A stretch of 52,434 nucleotides of DNA. Source: Candidatus Gastranaerophilales bacterium (GTDB lineage: Bacteria > Cyanobacteriota > Vampirovibrionia > Gastranaerophilales > Gastranaerophilaceae). Shown one piece after another: positions 45,071-52,434 of this stretch. Position 1 is the stretch's first letter; each line of letters starts with the position of its first letter. The notes under the pieces were generated by a model, which did not search any database, was not told where the DNA came from, and was given only the letters and a program-made list of their open reading frames with translations. The DNA is taken from positions 1 through 52,434 of the forward strand of contig CALUWB010000005.1 of assembly GCA_944324375.1 (NCBI GenBank), in the 5' to 3' direction. The translations under genes and the position numbers were made by a program.

Positions 45071-46057
45071 TTATGCCTTTTTAGGAGCTGGCCATTCAAA
45101 TTTTTGTCCTTTACCTAATTCTCCAGGTCTAGCAATTGCAGGTTTTTGAGATTCTGTACTCATCTGAATTTTTGAATCAACTGAACCAGCTTTACCTGCT
45201 TCTCCTTTATTTACACCTGAATTTATTGTGTAAACATTATCAGTAATATCCTTAGTTTTATTATTTTCAGAATAATAAACAATATGAGATATTTTATACA
45301 TTGGTTGTTTAGTAGAATTATCAATACCTACGAAAGTATAAGTATAAACAGTCTCTTTACCTTTTTCTTTATTACCAGTACCATCAGTAACTTTAAAGGA
45401 CTCTGGATATCCATCTGAATTATTTTTACCAACTTCAGACACTTCACCATCAATATTTAAAGTCTGTATAGTTTTATTAACAGCTAAAGCCTTAGAAGCC
45501 TTATCAGTAGGATCTGCTGGCCCTACTGGATTAGCTGGATCTACTGAACCTGCTGGATCAGTTGGCTTTTCAGGTTTTTCTGGATCTGTTGGTTTATCTG
45601 GTTTTTCAGGTTTTTCTGGATCTGTTGGTTTATCAGATTTAGCTGTTTGCTCTGGATTTACAGTAGGTGTTGTATTTACTGTTGTAAAGTAACGGCTTAA
45701 GTTAGTAAAATAATTTTGGAATGGGAATTGTAAATTAGCTTGAAGGCTAGCCTGTTGAGGTCTAGCTTTTTTAAACAAGCCAGATAAAGCCCAAAGACCT
45801 AAGCCCCTAACGGCAGAACCAATTCCCCAAGATAAAAATCCTGAAGACCAAGATTGCGTATAACCACCACCAATAAAGACATTAACTTCTTTTTTTGATG
45901 GAATACCTCTAAATGCCATATCATAATCACCATTTTCAAGCCAACCACCACCTATACCATATTTTTTTGCATCACTAACGCCATAATTACCGTTATTAAT
46001 CCAAGTACTAAATGTATTATAGGGAGATGAAAATCCACCACGTCTATAATCAGTCAT
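45071..46057 (-). CDS. Lineage-specific protein with glycine/aromatic N-terminus and PEKP repeats
   Basis: Unknown 328-aa protein. The N-terminal ~110 residues are rich in Gly, Tyr and Trp (MTDYRRGGFSSPYNTFS; SWGIGSAVRGLGLWALSGLF is a possible membrane-active segment). A proline-rich linker follows with 12-aa repeats of the type PTDPEKPEKPDK and then PANPVGPADPTD. The C-terminal domain is predicted to be beta-rich (FKVTDGTGNKEKGKETVYTY). No signal peptide is evident. It resembles a surface or appendage-associated protein by composition, but this is not proven. AGGAG lies 9 nt before the ATG. Its promoter carries the TGTAACA palindrome. It is convergent with lipA (4-nt gap). Confidence 0.7.
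   Translation of the reverse strand: MTDYRRGGFSSPYNTFSTWINNGNYGVSDAKKYGIGGGWLENGDYDMAFRGIPSKKEVNVFIGGGYTQSWSSGFLSWGIGSAVRGLGLWALSGLFKKARPQQASLQANLQFPFQNYFTNLSRYFTTVNTTPTVNPEQTAKSDKPTDPEKPEKPDKPTDPEKPEKPTDPAGSVDPANPVGPADPTDKASKALAVNKTIQTLNIDGEVSEVGKNNSDGYPESFKVTDGTGNKEKGKETVYTYTFVGIDNSTKQPMYKISHIVYYSENNKTKDITDNVYTINSGVNKGEAGKAGSVDSKIQMSTESQKPAIARPGELGKGQKFEWPAPKKA
45567..45634. repeat. Tandem 36-bp repeat within the proline-rich gene
   Basis: Two near-identical copies (32-bp perfect core, starts at 45567 and 45603) encode the 12-residue PEKP-type repeat. The exact DNA identity indicates recent duplication and possible copy-number variation between strains. Confidence 0.85.
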
Positions 46058-46097
46058 GATAATGGCTCCTATTTAGAGTTTTACTATACATATATAA

Positions 46098-46155
46098 AGT
46101 ATATACAAAATATATAATTGACTTTTTTATAACCATTTGTAACAAAATTGTTACA
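46098..46155 (-). promoter_or_regulatory. TATACT -10 with upstream TGTAACA palindrome
   Basis: The perfect 18-bp palindrome TGTAACAAAATTGTTACA (46138-46155) lies 34 bp upstream of the minus-strand -10 TATACT (46098-46103), which sits in GTATATACTTTATATATG. The same -10 context occurs at 32201 with a palindrome 33 bp upstream. It is predicted to control the gene starting at 46057. Confidence 0.5.
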
Positions 46156-46242
46156 TTAATAAAAAAATTAAGCTATATCTAACTTATAAACACGGGATTG
46201 TATATTTAATTAAAATAATGTATCATTGATTAGAGGTGATTT

Positions 46243-47382
46243 ATGAACAATAAAGTTGTAGTTTTAGAGAATGAAACAGAAGCAGCAGAATTAATAAGAA
46301 ATTATTTATCAGAAATAGAAGATATCGAATTAGATAAAATATATACGGACTATGATGAAGGAGTAGAATATTGTAAAAATACAAAGCCACATATTGTTAT
46401 ATATTCAACTACTGAAAATAAAATAACAAATAAAAATATTATTACACAACTTGCAGATAAGAATATTAATACAATAGTTTTATCCTCTAATTACACAACA
46501 AACTTAGTAATAGAAGCTCTAAGATATGGAGCAAAAGATTTTATCTCAAAACCAATTATAAAAAAAGATTTTATCAATTCAATAAAAAAATGCTGCAAAG
46601 AAATGGTAAAAACAATTAATAAATCCAATATAATATCAATATATTCCAATAAGGGAGGTATTGGTAAAACAACTATAGCAACTAATTTAGCAGTAGAATT
46701 TGCAAGACAAACAAGAGAAAAAGTTGTACTAGTAGATTTAAATTTACCATTAGGAGATATTACAACATTTATAAATATTAAACCATCAGTAACAATAACA
46801 TCAGCTATTGAAACAGCAACACACAAAGGAGCAGAAGCAGTATTCAATGCCTGTAAACAATATAAAGATACAAGTTTATATGTACTAGCAGAACCTATAT
46901 ATATGGAAGAGAGCCATACAATGACTCCAACACATATATATAAATTATTTGAATATTTAAGAGAATCATTCTCATATATATTAGTAGATGTTGGAACAAA
47001 TGTAGATAAAACTAATATAAAAATATTAGAACTATCAGATTTAATATTATTAGTATCTATTGTAAACCTTCCTTTAATTAGAAATTGTCAAAGATGCTTA
47101 GACCTATTTAACAATCTATGTTTTGATGAGAATAAAACAAAAATAATAATAAATAGATATTTAGAAAATGATGAAATAAAAATAGAAGATGTCGAAAAAG
47201 TTTTAAATCAAAATATATATTGGAAGATTCCCAATAACTATTTTACAATTATGTCATCAATAAATAAAGCAATGCCTGTATGTGAAATCAATGAAAATTC
47301 AAATGTTACATTAAGTTTCAGTGGTTTAGCTAGCAAATTAACTGAAGATATAATTGCAAAAGATTTTATAATTAACCAATAA
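46243..47382 (+). CDS. CpaE/TadZ-like protein: degenerate receiver plus MinD/ParA-type ATPase
   Basis: 379-aa protein. Residues 1-120 have a response-regulator fold (LENETEAAELIRNYL, GAKDFISKPI), but the phospho-acceptor aspartate position is Ser55 (IVIYSTTEN), so it is not phosphorylated in the usual way. From ~130 there is a ParA/MinD ATPase with deviant Walker A SNKGGIGKTT (Lys137, Lys142), LVDLNLPLGD and SYILVDVGTNVD. This architecture is that of CpaE/TadZ, which positions Tad pilus machinery at a pole. No other tad genes are adjacent; the prepilin peptidase at 1.6 kb could be a distant partner. Start supported by GAGGTGATTT before the ATG. Confidence 0.88.
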   Translation: MNNKVVVLENETEAAELIRNYLSEIEDIELDKIYTDYDEGVEYCKNTKPHIVIYSTTENKITNKNIITQLADKNINTIVLSSNYTTNLVIEALRYGAKDFISKPIIKKDFINSIKKCCKEMVKTINKSNIISIYSNKGGIGKTTIATNLAVEFARQTREKVVLVDLNLPLGDITTFINIKPSVTITSAIETATHKGAEAVFNACKQYKDTSLYVLAEPIYMEESHTMTPTHIYKLFEYLRESFSYILVDVGTNVDKTNIKILELSDLILLVSIVNLPLIRNCQRCLDLFNNLCFDENKTKIIINRYLENDEIKIEDVEKVLNQNIYWKIPNNYFTIMSSINKAMPVCEINENSNVTLSFSGLASKLTEDIIAKDFIINQ

Positions 47383-47410
47383 TCACTATAAAAACAAAAG
47401 TATGCATGCC

Positions 47411-47437
47411 AATTAATTGTATTTTTTACAATTAATT
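47411..47437 (+). terminator. Possible AT-only terminator hairpin after the CpaE-like gene
   Basis: AATTAATTGTA and TACAATTAATT pair (11 bp) around TTTTT. It is nested inside a wider inverted repeat AAGTATG (47398-47404) / CATACTT (47450-47456). There is no T-tract after the stem, so its function is uncertain. Confidence 0.35.
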
Positions 47438-47535
47438 AACCAAAAAACACATACTTCAACCACTAAACTATTAAATGTAGTAAATACACTTTATCTATAA
47501 ATCAGAATACATAAGCCTTTTAAAGAATATTAAAT

Positions 47536-47614
47536 AAGTGTAACAAAAACACTTGACAAATAAATAGTTATGTATCATAATATAATTGTTAAATGAAGTG
47601 TAGATTAAACACTT
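47536..47614 (+). promoter_or_regulatory. Promoter bracketed by twin AAGTGT-N7-ACACTT operators
   Basis: Two 19-bp palindromes, AAGTGTAACAAAAACACTT (47536-47554) and AAGTGTAGATTAAACACTT (47596-47614), have identical arms and are exactly 60 bp apart. Both are also preceded by TTAAAT. Between them is a good promoter, TTGACA (47553-47558), 17 bp, CATAAT (47576-47581), whose -35 overlaps the first site. The second site is downstream of the predicted start. This suits a repressor binding both sites, possibly with looping, to control the 91-aa gene at 47641. Confidence 0.65.
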
Positions 47615-47640
47615 AATTAACAAACGAAACGGAGGCTACT

Positions 47641-47916
47641 ATGAAAGTTGCTAAGATAAATAATAATAATTTTAATAATATAAAGTTTAGAGAAAATGTT
47701 GCAAGTTCTTCTATGAATAATAGAGATGCTGGATTGATGATTCAATCTCAAAGTGCAGCAGTAAAATTTGCAAGAGAAAGATATATTGCTCAAGAAGCAA
47801 ATTCAGTTAACTCTAGTCCTATTAAATCATTAGGATACAAGTTATATAGAACATTTGGGTATTTAACCAACCATGAAACTCCAAAAAGCAACAAATCATT
47901 AAATGTTGTTGCATAA
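47641..47916 (+). CDS. Small lineage-specific protein (91 aa) under twin-operator control
   Basis: Unknown protein starting MKVAKINNNNFNNIKFRENV, another of the Asn-rich aromatic leaders seen in several small genes here. The middle is helical (GLMIQSQSAAVKFARERYIAQEAN) and the C-terminus is basic (SLGYKLYRTFGYLTNHE). No signal peptide or membrane helix. GGAGG 6-7 nt before the ATG is a strong ribosome binding site, and the promoter and flanking operators indicate tight regulation. It ends at a strong terminator. Confidence 0.7.
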   Translation: MKVAKINNNNFNNIKFRENVASSSMNNRDAGLMIQSQSAAVKFARERYIAQEANSVNSSPIKSLGYKLYRTFGYLTNHETPKSNKSLNVVA

Positions 47917-47965
47917 GTTACACATAATAGATAAATATATTAATTAACAGAACACATAAAACACC

Positions 47966-47995
47966 AAGTTACTTTTTTTAAAGTAACTTTTTTTT
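47966..47995 (+). terminator. Terminator of the 91-aa gene
   Basis: AAGTTACTTT and AAAGTAACTT form a 10-bp perfect stem with a TTTT loop and run into eight T. Confidence 0.92.
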
Positions 47996-48000
47996 ATTAA

Positions 48001-49344
48001 TTATCTTTTCTTTTTTTGCCAAAAATAATATGCTGGCACACCTACTAAAGTAATAAGTAGACCTGGTAGTGTATATGTTGGCTTAAATATTGTCAAACAA
48101 ATAATTATATAACCTGTAATCAATAGGTATATGATAGGAATTATTGCATTTATTTTAAAATTAGTTTCAATATTTCTTTTTCTGTACAAGAATAATCCAA
48201 ATATTGTTATCCAATAAAAAATTAAGGTAGTATAAATTACATAATCTAAAAGTTGAGTATAATTTCCCCATAAGACTAATATTGATACCCATAAACATTG
48301 AATCCACAAAGCATTATGAGGGACTCTTGTATTCCTATCAATTGCAGCAAGACCTCTAAAAAAGGATCTGTCTTTAGCCATTTTATAATAGACTCTAGAA
48401 CCTGCAAGTATAATACCATTTGCACTACCAAATGCTGATATCATAATAATAATTGCAGCAATAACTTTACCCCAATGCCCAAAAATAATAGACATTAATT
48501 GTGCTGCAACAATATCTTCTGGAGCATTTTGGATTAAATTAATAGGAATAGCTGTTACATATATACTATTAATTAGAAAATATAATGCTAAAACTAACAA
48601 AGAACCCATAAATAATGCTTTAGGAATAGTTTTAGGGGCATCTTTTATATCTCCAGATACAAATGTTATATTATTCCAAGTGATTGAAGCAAATAAAGCT
48701 CCAACAGTAGCCGTACCAATAAGATTAATAGTAGATAAATTCCAATTAACTGGAACTTGAAAATTTATATGTAGAGTATCAAAGTTACAACCAAATATAA
48801 TCCCTAAAAGAATTATACCAATCATTGATATAACTTTAGTTACTGTAAATATATTTTGTGTAATTACACCGTGTTTTAGACCTCTAGAATTGATAAATGT
48901 TAAAAAAATCACCACAAAAACAGTAAATAATTTTTGAGTTGATATATGAAATATCCCAAGATGAGAAATATATCTATTTGCACTTATAAATGGAATTAAA
49001 AGACCAATAAATTTTGAAAAAGCTGTACAGACAGCAGCAATTATACCTGTTTGTATAACTAAAAAGGTAGTCCAACCATATAAAAATGCAACCACATCAT
49101 TATATATTTTTTTTAAATAAACATATTGTCCACCCTCTTCTGATATATTTGAAGCTAATTCAGCAAAAGACAATGCACCACACATAGTTACAATAGCAGC
49201 AATAATCCATACTAGCATAAGTAAGAAGCCTGATTGAACTTGCCTTGCTATATCAGCAGATACAATAAAAATACCACACCCAATCATTGAGCCTGCAACT
49301 AATGATATTGAATCTGATAATGATAGTTTATGTTTATACGCCAT
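48001..49344 (-). CDS. APC-family amino acid permease
   Basis: 447-aa inner-membrane transporter with about 12 hydrophobic segments. The APC signature starts helix 1: SLVAGSMIGCGIFIVSADIA (GxGIF/GCGIF substrate-binding bend). Helix 2-3 contains ALSFAELASNISEEGGQYVYLKKIY (AELxxxxPxxGGxY-like), and the middle has ASITWNNITFVSGDIKDAPK (the E/D-I-K-xP motif). The closest general type is the LAT/YfnA-like amino-acid transporter group. I place the start at 49344 (MAYKHKLSLSDS); the frame is open to 49419 but would overlap yjbQ. It lies 25 nt after yjbQ. Substrate not deducible. Confidence 0.9.
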   Translation of the reverse strand: MAYKHKLSLSDSISLVAGSMIGCGIFIVSADIARQVQSGFLLMLVWIIAAIVTMCGALSFAELASNISEEGGQYVYLKKIYNDVVAFLYGWTTFLVIQTGIIAAVCTAFSKFIGLLIPFISANRYISHLGIFHISTQKLFTVFVVIFLTFINSRGLKHGVITQNIFTVTKVISMIGIILLGIIFGCNFDTLHINFQVPVNWNLSTINLIGTATVGALFASITWNNITFVSGDIKDAPKTIPKALFMGSLLVLALYFLINSIYVTAIPINLIQNAPEDIVAAQLMSIIFGHWGKVIAAIIIMISAFGSANGIILAGSRVYYKMAKDRSFFRGLAAIDRNTRVPHNALWIQCLWVSILVLWGNYTQLLDYVIYTTLIFYWITIFGLFLYRKRNIETNFKINAIIPIIYLLITGYIIICLTIFKPTYTLPGLLITLVGVPAYYFWQKKKR

Positions 49345-49369
49345 GTACTTAAAATAATACAAACATATA

Positions 49370-49786
49370 TTACATACAAATTTGAACACAAATTGTTCTA
49401 GAACGATTTTTATTATCAAAATCTATTAATACAATTTGTTGCCAATGACCTAAAAATAGAATTCCATCTACAACAGGAATTGTAACAGAACTACCTATCA
49501 TCGAAGCTAAAATATGAGCATTACCATTACCATCATGCCAAGTTTCATCATGATGGTAATTATATCCATAAGGAGCAATTTTTGAAAAAACTTCAGGTAA
49601 ATCTTTTAATAATCCCGGCTCATATTCGATTGTTGTAATTGCTGCAGTACTACCAGCAACAGAAACTATTACTGTAGCGTTTTTAACTAAATTTCTATTT
49701 AAACAATTTTCTACACTCTTTGTAATATCGATAATATCAGTAAAACCTTCAGTATTTACTGTAAACATTTCATTTACAACACCCAT
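49370..49786 (-). CDS. YjbQ family protein (UPF0047)
   Basis: 138-aa protein of the YjbQ family, some of whose members show weak thiamine-phosphate synthase activity. Conserved residues visible are EYEPGLLKDLP, NYHHDETWHDGNGNAHILAS (metal-site histidines), IPVVDGILFLGHWQQIVLIDF (LGxWQxI core) and the C-terminal NRSRTICVQI (R-x-R). Length is normal. AAGGAG lies 8 nt before the ATG. The permease gene follows closely, but no functional link is known. Confidence 0.92.
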   Translation of the reverse strand: MGVVNEMFTVNTEGFTDIIDITKSVENCLNRNLVKNATVIVSVAGSTAAITTIEYEPGLLKDLPEVFSKIAPYGYNYHHDETWHDGNGNAHILASMIGSSVTIPVVDGILFLGHWQQIVLIDFDNKNRSRTICVQICM

Positions 49787-49853
49787 AATATAAACTCCTT
49801 AATGACGATGGGTATATCATATCATAGAAACTTAAATTATGCACTTTACAATA

Positions 49854-50567
49854 TTATATTGAAGCCCCTAAACCATTTTTAATTTTATCTAAAGCCTTTT
49901 TAGAACCTGCAGTTTCTCTTGCATATTGTTCGACGAATGTAATTGACTCAACATCTCTAGCTATTGCATTTTGTAAATCAACAATATCATTAGGTTTTAG
50001 TTTTGCGATAATAGAATCTTCATTACCTTTATTAACTTGCTTCAACAAAATTTGTGATTTCATATCAAATCCAGGGAAACCATTGTTCATAAAATACCAA
50101 CGATGAAATTGCTGTATAAAATAATATATATCTATATCTTTATCATCTAAAATAAACATAGAATCTGTTTTAAAACTAATTTTTCTAAATACTACAAAAT
50201 TAAAAATTAAAGCCCTTAGACCTTTATACGAAGTTATTAAACCTGGTTCTTCACCAACTAATTCTAAGCATTTTTTTGCATTTGACATTTTATAAACTTT
50301 AGTTCTGTGTTTTATTATATAATCAATTAGCAAATTAGTATCATTTTTATATTTTTTTAAAATTGATTTAATTTCGTCATTTAATTCAGTTTTCTTCTTA
50401 TCTATTTGAGCTTGAACAACAACAGAACAACCATTACGATTATTTTTTAAGTGATTTTTATTTTTATGAAGGAAGAAATTAAGCTGCATTGTTATAACTT
50501 GTTCTTGACACCTTAATAAAAACAAGCTAGCCTTTTTAAATAAATTTATAAAACTTAAGATTCCCAT
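49854..50567 (-). CDS. Uncharacterised basic protein (237 aa)
   Basis: No family recognised. The N-terminus (MGILSFINLFKKASLFLLRC) is amphipathic to hydrophobic and could bind a membrane. Next come an Asn/Lys/His-rich stretch (HKNKNHLKNNRNG), a helical middle, and a well-folded-looking core (SMFILDDKDIDIYYFIQQFH, RWYFMNNGFPGFDMKSQ). A helical C-terminus ends LDKIKNGLGASI. No ribosome binding site is visible upstream of the ATG. It is divergent from the thioredoxin-ccdA unit across 137 bp. Confidence 0.65.
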   Translation of the reverse strand: MGILSFINLFKKASLFLLRCQEQVITMQLNFFLHKNKNHLKNNRNGCSVVVQAQIDKKKTELNDEIKSILKKYKNDTNLLIDYIIKHRTKVYKMSNAKKCLELVGEEPGLITSYKGLRALIFNFVVFRKISFKTDSMFILDDKDIDIYYFIQQFHRWYFMNNGFPGFDMKSQILLKQVNKGNEDSIIAKLKPNDIVDLQNAIARDVESITFVEQYARETAGSKKALDKIKNGLGASI

Positions 50568-50597
50568 ATTTATATAAAGTGTTTAATTATAAAATTA

Positions 50598-50626
50598 TTG
50601 ACAAAGTTGTAACATTTTTTTATATT
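50598..50626 (+). promoter_or_regulatory. Promoter of the thioredoxin-ccdA unit
   Basis: TTGACA (50598-50603) and TATATT (50621-50626) are separated by 17 bp. The spacer contains one TGTAACA half-site (50608-50614). Predicted leader is ~70 nt. Confidence 0.6.
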
Positions 50627-50704
50627 ACCTAATAATAATTAAATAGTAAGGCAATTTACAAAATTAAAAATATAGATTACTTTAAACATCGAAGGGGGCT
50701 ATTT

Positions 50705-51097
50705 ATGAATAAGAATATCGCAATAATTTTAGCAATATTAATTTTACCAATCTGTTTTTATTACTACCTTGATAAATCTCAAACAGCATCAGCTAGTAAA
50801 ATTAGTAATAATAAACCAGCTATAATAAAGTTTTCATCAGATATGTGTAGTGAATGTCAAAAAATGGATAAAATTGTAAATCAGATTTATCCAAAATATT
50901 CAGATAAAATTGAATTGATTAAAATACCAGTACAAAAACAAACTAAAGAAAATTTAGCAATGATAAAAAAATATAATGTAACTTTAGTTCCTACATTAGT
51001 ATTTAAAAAATCAAATGGACAAACAATGTCTAAATTTGAAGGTTCAATGACAAATTCTGAATTCGAAGGTTATTTAAAAAGGTTATTAAATGAATAA
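50705..51097 (+). CDS. Membrane-anchored thioredoxin-like protein
   Basis: 130-aa protein with an N-terminal membrane anchor (IAIILAILILPICFYYYL) and a thioredoxin fold. The active site is CSEC (Cys48/Cys51), followed by the cis-proline segment VTLVPTLVFKK and the final helix. The domain faces the periplasm by topology. Adjacent ccdA (8-nt overlap) would pass electrons from cytoplasmic thioredoxin to it, so the pair likely reduces periplasmic disulfides (for example in c-type cytochrome or envelope protein maturation). AGGGGG precedes the ATG. Confidence 0.9.
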   Translation: MNKNIAIILAILILPICFYYYLDKSQTASASKISNNKPAIIKFSSDMCSECQKMDKIVNQIYPKYSDKIELIKIPVQKQTKENLAMIKKYNVTLVPTLVFKKSNGQTMSKFEGSMTNSEFEGYLKRLLNE

Positions 51098-51800
51098 TTT
51101 ATATAATATTTTTACAACTTCACTAGTCGCAGGAAATGCTAAGATAATATTACTTTTAGTTTCTTTTTTAGGTGGTGTAATTGCATCTATATCACCTTGT
51201 TCGCTTGCGATGTTGCCAGTTGTAATAGGGTATATAGGTGGTTATGCAAACCAACCTCTCTCAAAAACAGTTGTTCAATTATTTTCTTTTATAATAGGAA
51301 CTGCAATAGTTTTTTCAACTATTGGAATAATATGCGCTTTAACTGGTAAGGTTTTTGTTTCTATTGCAGGAAATTACTTTATGTTAATTATTGCTGCAAT
51401 ACTTATGATTATGGGATTAAACCTTGTTGGAATACTTGATCTTCAAATTCCAAGTTTAGTTAATAAAATTCCACAATCAAAAGGAAATAGTATTTTCTTG
51501 TATCCTATGCTTCTAGGTGCAACATTTGCAATTGCAGGAACACCTTGTTCTACTCCTATTCTTGCAGGAATTATGAGTATTGCATCTGTCTCCAGTAATA
51601 TAATTATTGCTATATCTATGTTATTTCTATTTTCAATAGGGCAAGGTATTATTCTAGTTATTGCTGGAGTATTTACATCATTAATAAAACAATTCGGAAA
51701 AGTTATAGAATTTTCAGAAATTTTATTAAAAATTAGTGGGGTTATATTAATATTAGCTGCTTTATGGTTTTATTACAAAATATTTATACCATTTTTCTAA
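51090..51800 (+). CDS. ccdA: CcdA-type thiol transporter
   Basis: 236-aa polytopic membrane protein that moves reducing equivalents across the inner membrane. It has six hydrophobic helices with the paired cysteines in VIASISPCSLAMLPVVIG (Cys37) and FAIAGTPCSTPILAG (Cys153), each next to a proline as in DsbD/CcdA. It overlaps the thioredoxin gene by 8 nt and its stop overlaps the convergent fliI end by 4 nt. No heme lyase or cytochrome genes are in view, so the final substrate is unknown. Confidence 0.95.
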   Translation: MNNLYNIFTTSLVAGNAKIILLLVSFLGGVIASISPCSLAMLPVVIGYIGGYANQPLSKTVVQLFSFIIGTAIVFSTIGIICALTGKVFVSIAGNYFMLIIAAILMIMGLNLVGILDLQIPSLVNKIPQSKGNSIFLYPMLLGATFAIAGTPCSTPILAGIMSIASVSSNIIIAISMLFLFSIGQGIILVIAGVFTSLIKQFGKVIEFSEILLKISGVILILAALWFYYKIFIPFF

Positions 51801-52434
51801 ATTAATTTAATTAATTCCTGAATTGTTGTATCATAATCAACTTTTAAATCTGTTGACTGTTTCAAAAATTCATTAATTTTATCCATTTTTGAAATTGCTT
51901 CATCACACATTGGGTCTGAACCCCTTACATAAGCTCCAATATTAATCAAATCTTCATTCTTTTTATAAACAGCAAGTAAATTCCTAATTTTTCCTGCAGC
52001 ATCACGATGTTCTTTTGTTGTAATATCAGGCATTACCCGACTTAATGACTGAAGGACATCTACAGCAGGATAATGATTTCTGTGAGCTAAGTCTCTTGAT
52101 AGAACAATATGACCATCCAGAATACTTCTTGATGTATCAGAAATAGGTTCATTGAAATCATCACCTTCAACTAATACTGTATATAATCCTGTTATTGTTC
52201 CTTTATCGTTATTACCAACTCTTTCCATTAATTTAGGCATTAATGCAAAAACAGATGGAGTATATCCTCGTGTTGCTGGAGGTTCACCAACTGCAAGTCC
52301 AACTTCTCTTTGAGCCATTGCAATACGAGTTACACTATCAAGCATAAATAAAACATCTTTTCCTTTATCTCTAAAATATTCAGCAATAGTTGTTGCAACA
52401 AATGCCGCTTTAATCTTTACCAATGATGGTTGCT
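51797..52434 (-). CDS. fliI: Flagellum-specific ATPase FliI (partial, 5' end outside window)
   Basis: ATPase that energises flagellar type III export. The visible 211 C-terminal codons begin in frame before residue QPSLVKIKAAF, equivalent to the ATSDxPSLVR segment of FliI. They include LDSVTRIAMAQREVGLAVGE (the DSVTRxAxAQRE signature), PPATRGYTPSVFALMPKLME (catalytic and P-loop-neighbouring region) and SDTSRSILDGHIVLSRDLA. The N-terminal domain and Walker A lie beyond the right edge. It is about 16 kb from fliPQR, so flagellar genes are dispersed. An apparent TTG start at 52423 is internal. Confidence 0.95.
   Translation of the reverse strand, partial: QPSLVKIKAAFVATTIAEYFRDKGKDVLFMLDSVTRIAMAQREVGLAVGEPPATRGYTPSVFALMPKLMERVGNNDKGTITGLYTVLVEGDDFNEPISDTSRSILDGHIVLSRDLAHRNHYPAVDVLQSLSRVMPDITTKEHRDAAGKIRNLLAVYKKNEDLINIGAYVRGSDPMCDEAISKMDKINEFLKQSTDLKVDYDTTIQELIKLI

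Noticed and set aside
46138-46155. NtcA binding site
   Set aside because: NtcA sites are GTA-N8-TAC; this palindrome is GTA-N10-TAC, so I do not assign it to NtcA.

Overview
The window is an AT-rich bacterial chromosome segment with short intergenic gaps. UGA acts as a normal stop codon, since prfB carries the classic autoregulatory frameshift at an in-frame UGA. Its maker has an LPS outer membrane (lpxK), a flagellar export apparatus (fliP, fliQ, fliR, fliI), a SigF-like sigma factor and prepilin peptidase, a Ski2-type helicase, ADP-forming acetyl-CoA synthetase (fermentative energy metabolism), and many small proteins with no recognisable family. Together these fit a non-photosynthetic relative of the Cyanobacteria (Gastranaerophilales / Vampirovibrionia, 'Melainabacteria'). 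That placement is inference from gene content and composition, not from a marker phylogeny.

Layout. 1-3.3 kb (-): CoA-disulfide reductase (cut by the left edge), prepilin peptidase and SigF-like sigma factor. 3.4-5.6 kb (+): overlapping NUDIX / HAD phosphatase / ispF / glyoxalase cluster. 5.6-9.5 kb (-): lineage-specific coiled-coil protein, nth-lpxK, fabI and a small XRE regulator divergent from an unlisted 59-aa gene. 9.8-11.4 kb (-): cysK-cysE. 11.5-16.0 kb (+): B12-dependent methionine synthase core plus a homocysteine methyltransferase/MTHFR fusion. Together with cysKE this makes a sulfur amino-acid block. 16-24 kb: small secreted-type proteins, dnaK, Ski2-like helicase, HEAT-like and FxG-motif proteins, GT2 glycosyltransferase. 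23.7-29.5 kb: rimO divergent from a secreted TPR protein, dusB, a broken HAD gene, tandem AbrB-like protein, radical SAM protein. 29.6-33.8 kb: ADP-forming acetyl-CoA synthetase, two small unknown genes and prfB. 33.9-35.8 kb (-): fliP-fliQ-fliR. 35.9-45 kb (+): divergent subtilase, NfnA-like flavoprotein, purA, GH38 mannosidase, degenerate HD-GYP protein, lpd-lipA. 45-52.4 kb: proline-rich repeat protein, CpaE-like ATPase, small proteins, APC permease, YjbQ, membrane thioredoxin-ccdA, and fliI cut by the right edge.

The most interesting signals are regulatory. (1) Seven genes lacking a Shine-Dalgarno sequence have a -10-like TAnnnT hexamer exactly 6 nt before ATG, which is leaderless-transcript geometry. 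In five it reads GATAAWWT. The sigF and NUDIX promoters are fused into one 31-bp palindrome. (2) A palindrome of the form TGTAACA-N4-TGTTACA lies upstream of four lineage-specific genes, 14, 24, 33 and 34 bp from TATACT/AATACT -10 elements, i.e. in helical-turn steps. This suggests a previously undescribed regulon. (3) A twin AAGTGT-N7-ACACTT operator, 60 bp centre to centre, brackets the promoter of a 91-aa gene. Notable proteins are a subtilase with an intact triad in an otherwise unrecognisable sequence and an HD-GYP protein that has lost most metal ligands.

No tRNA, rRNA, CRISPR array, insertion sequence or prophage was seen.
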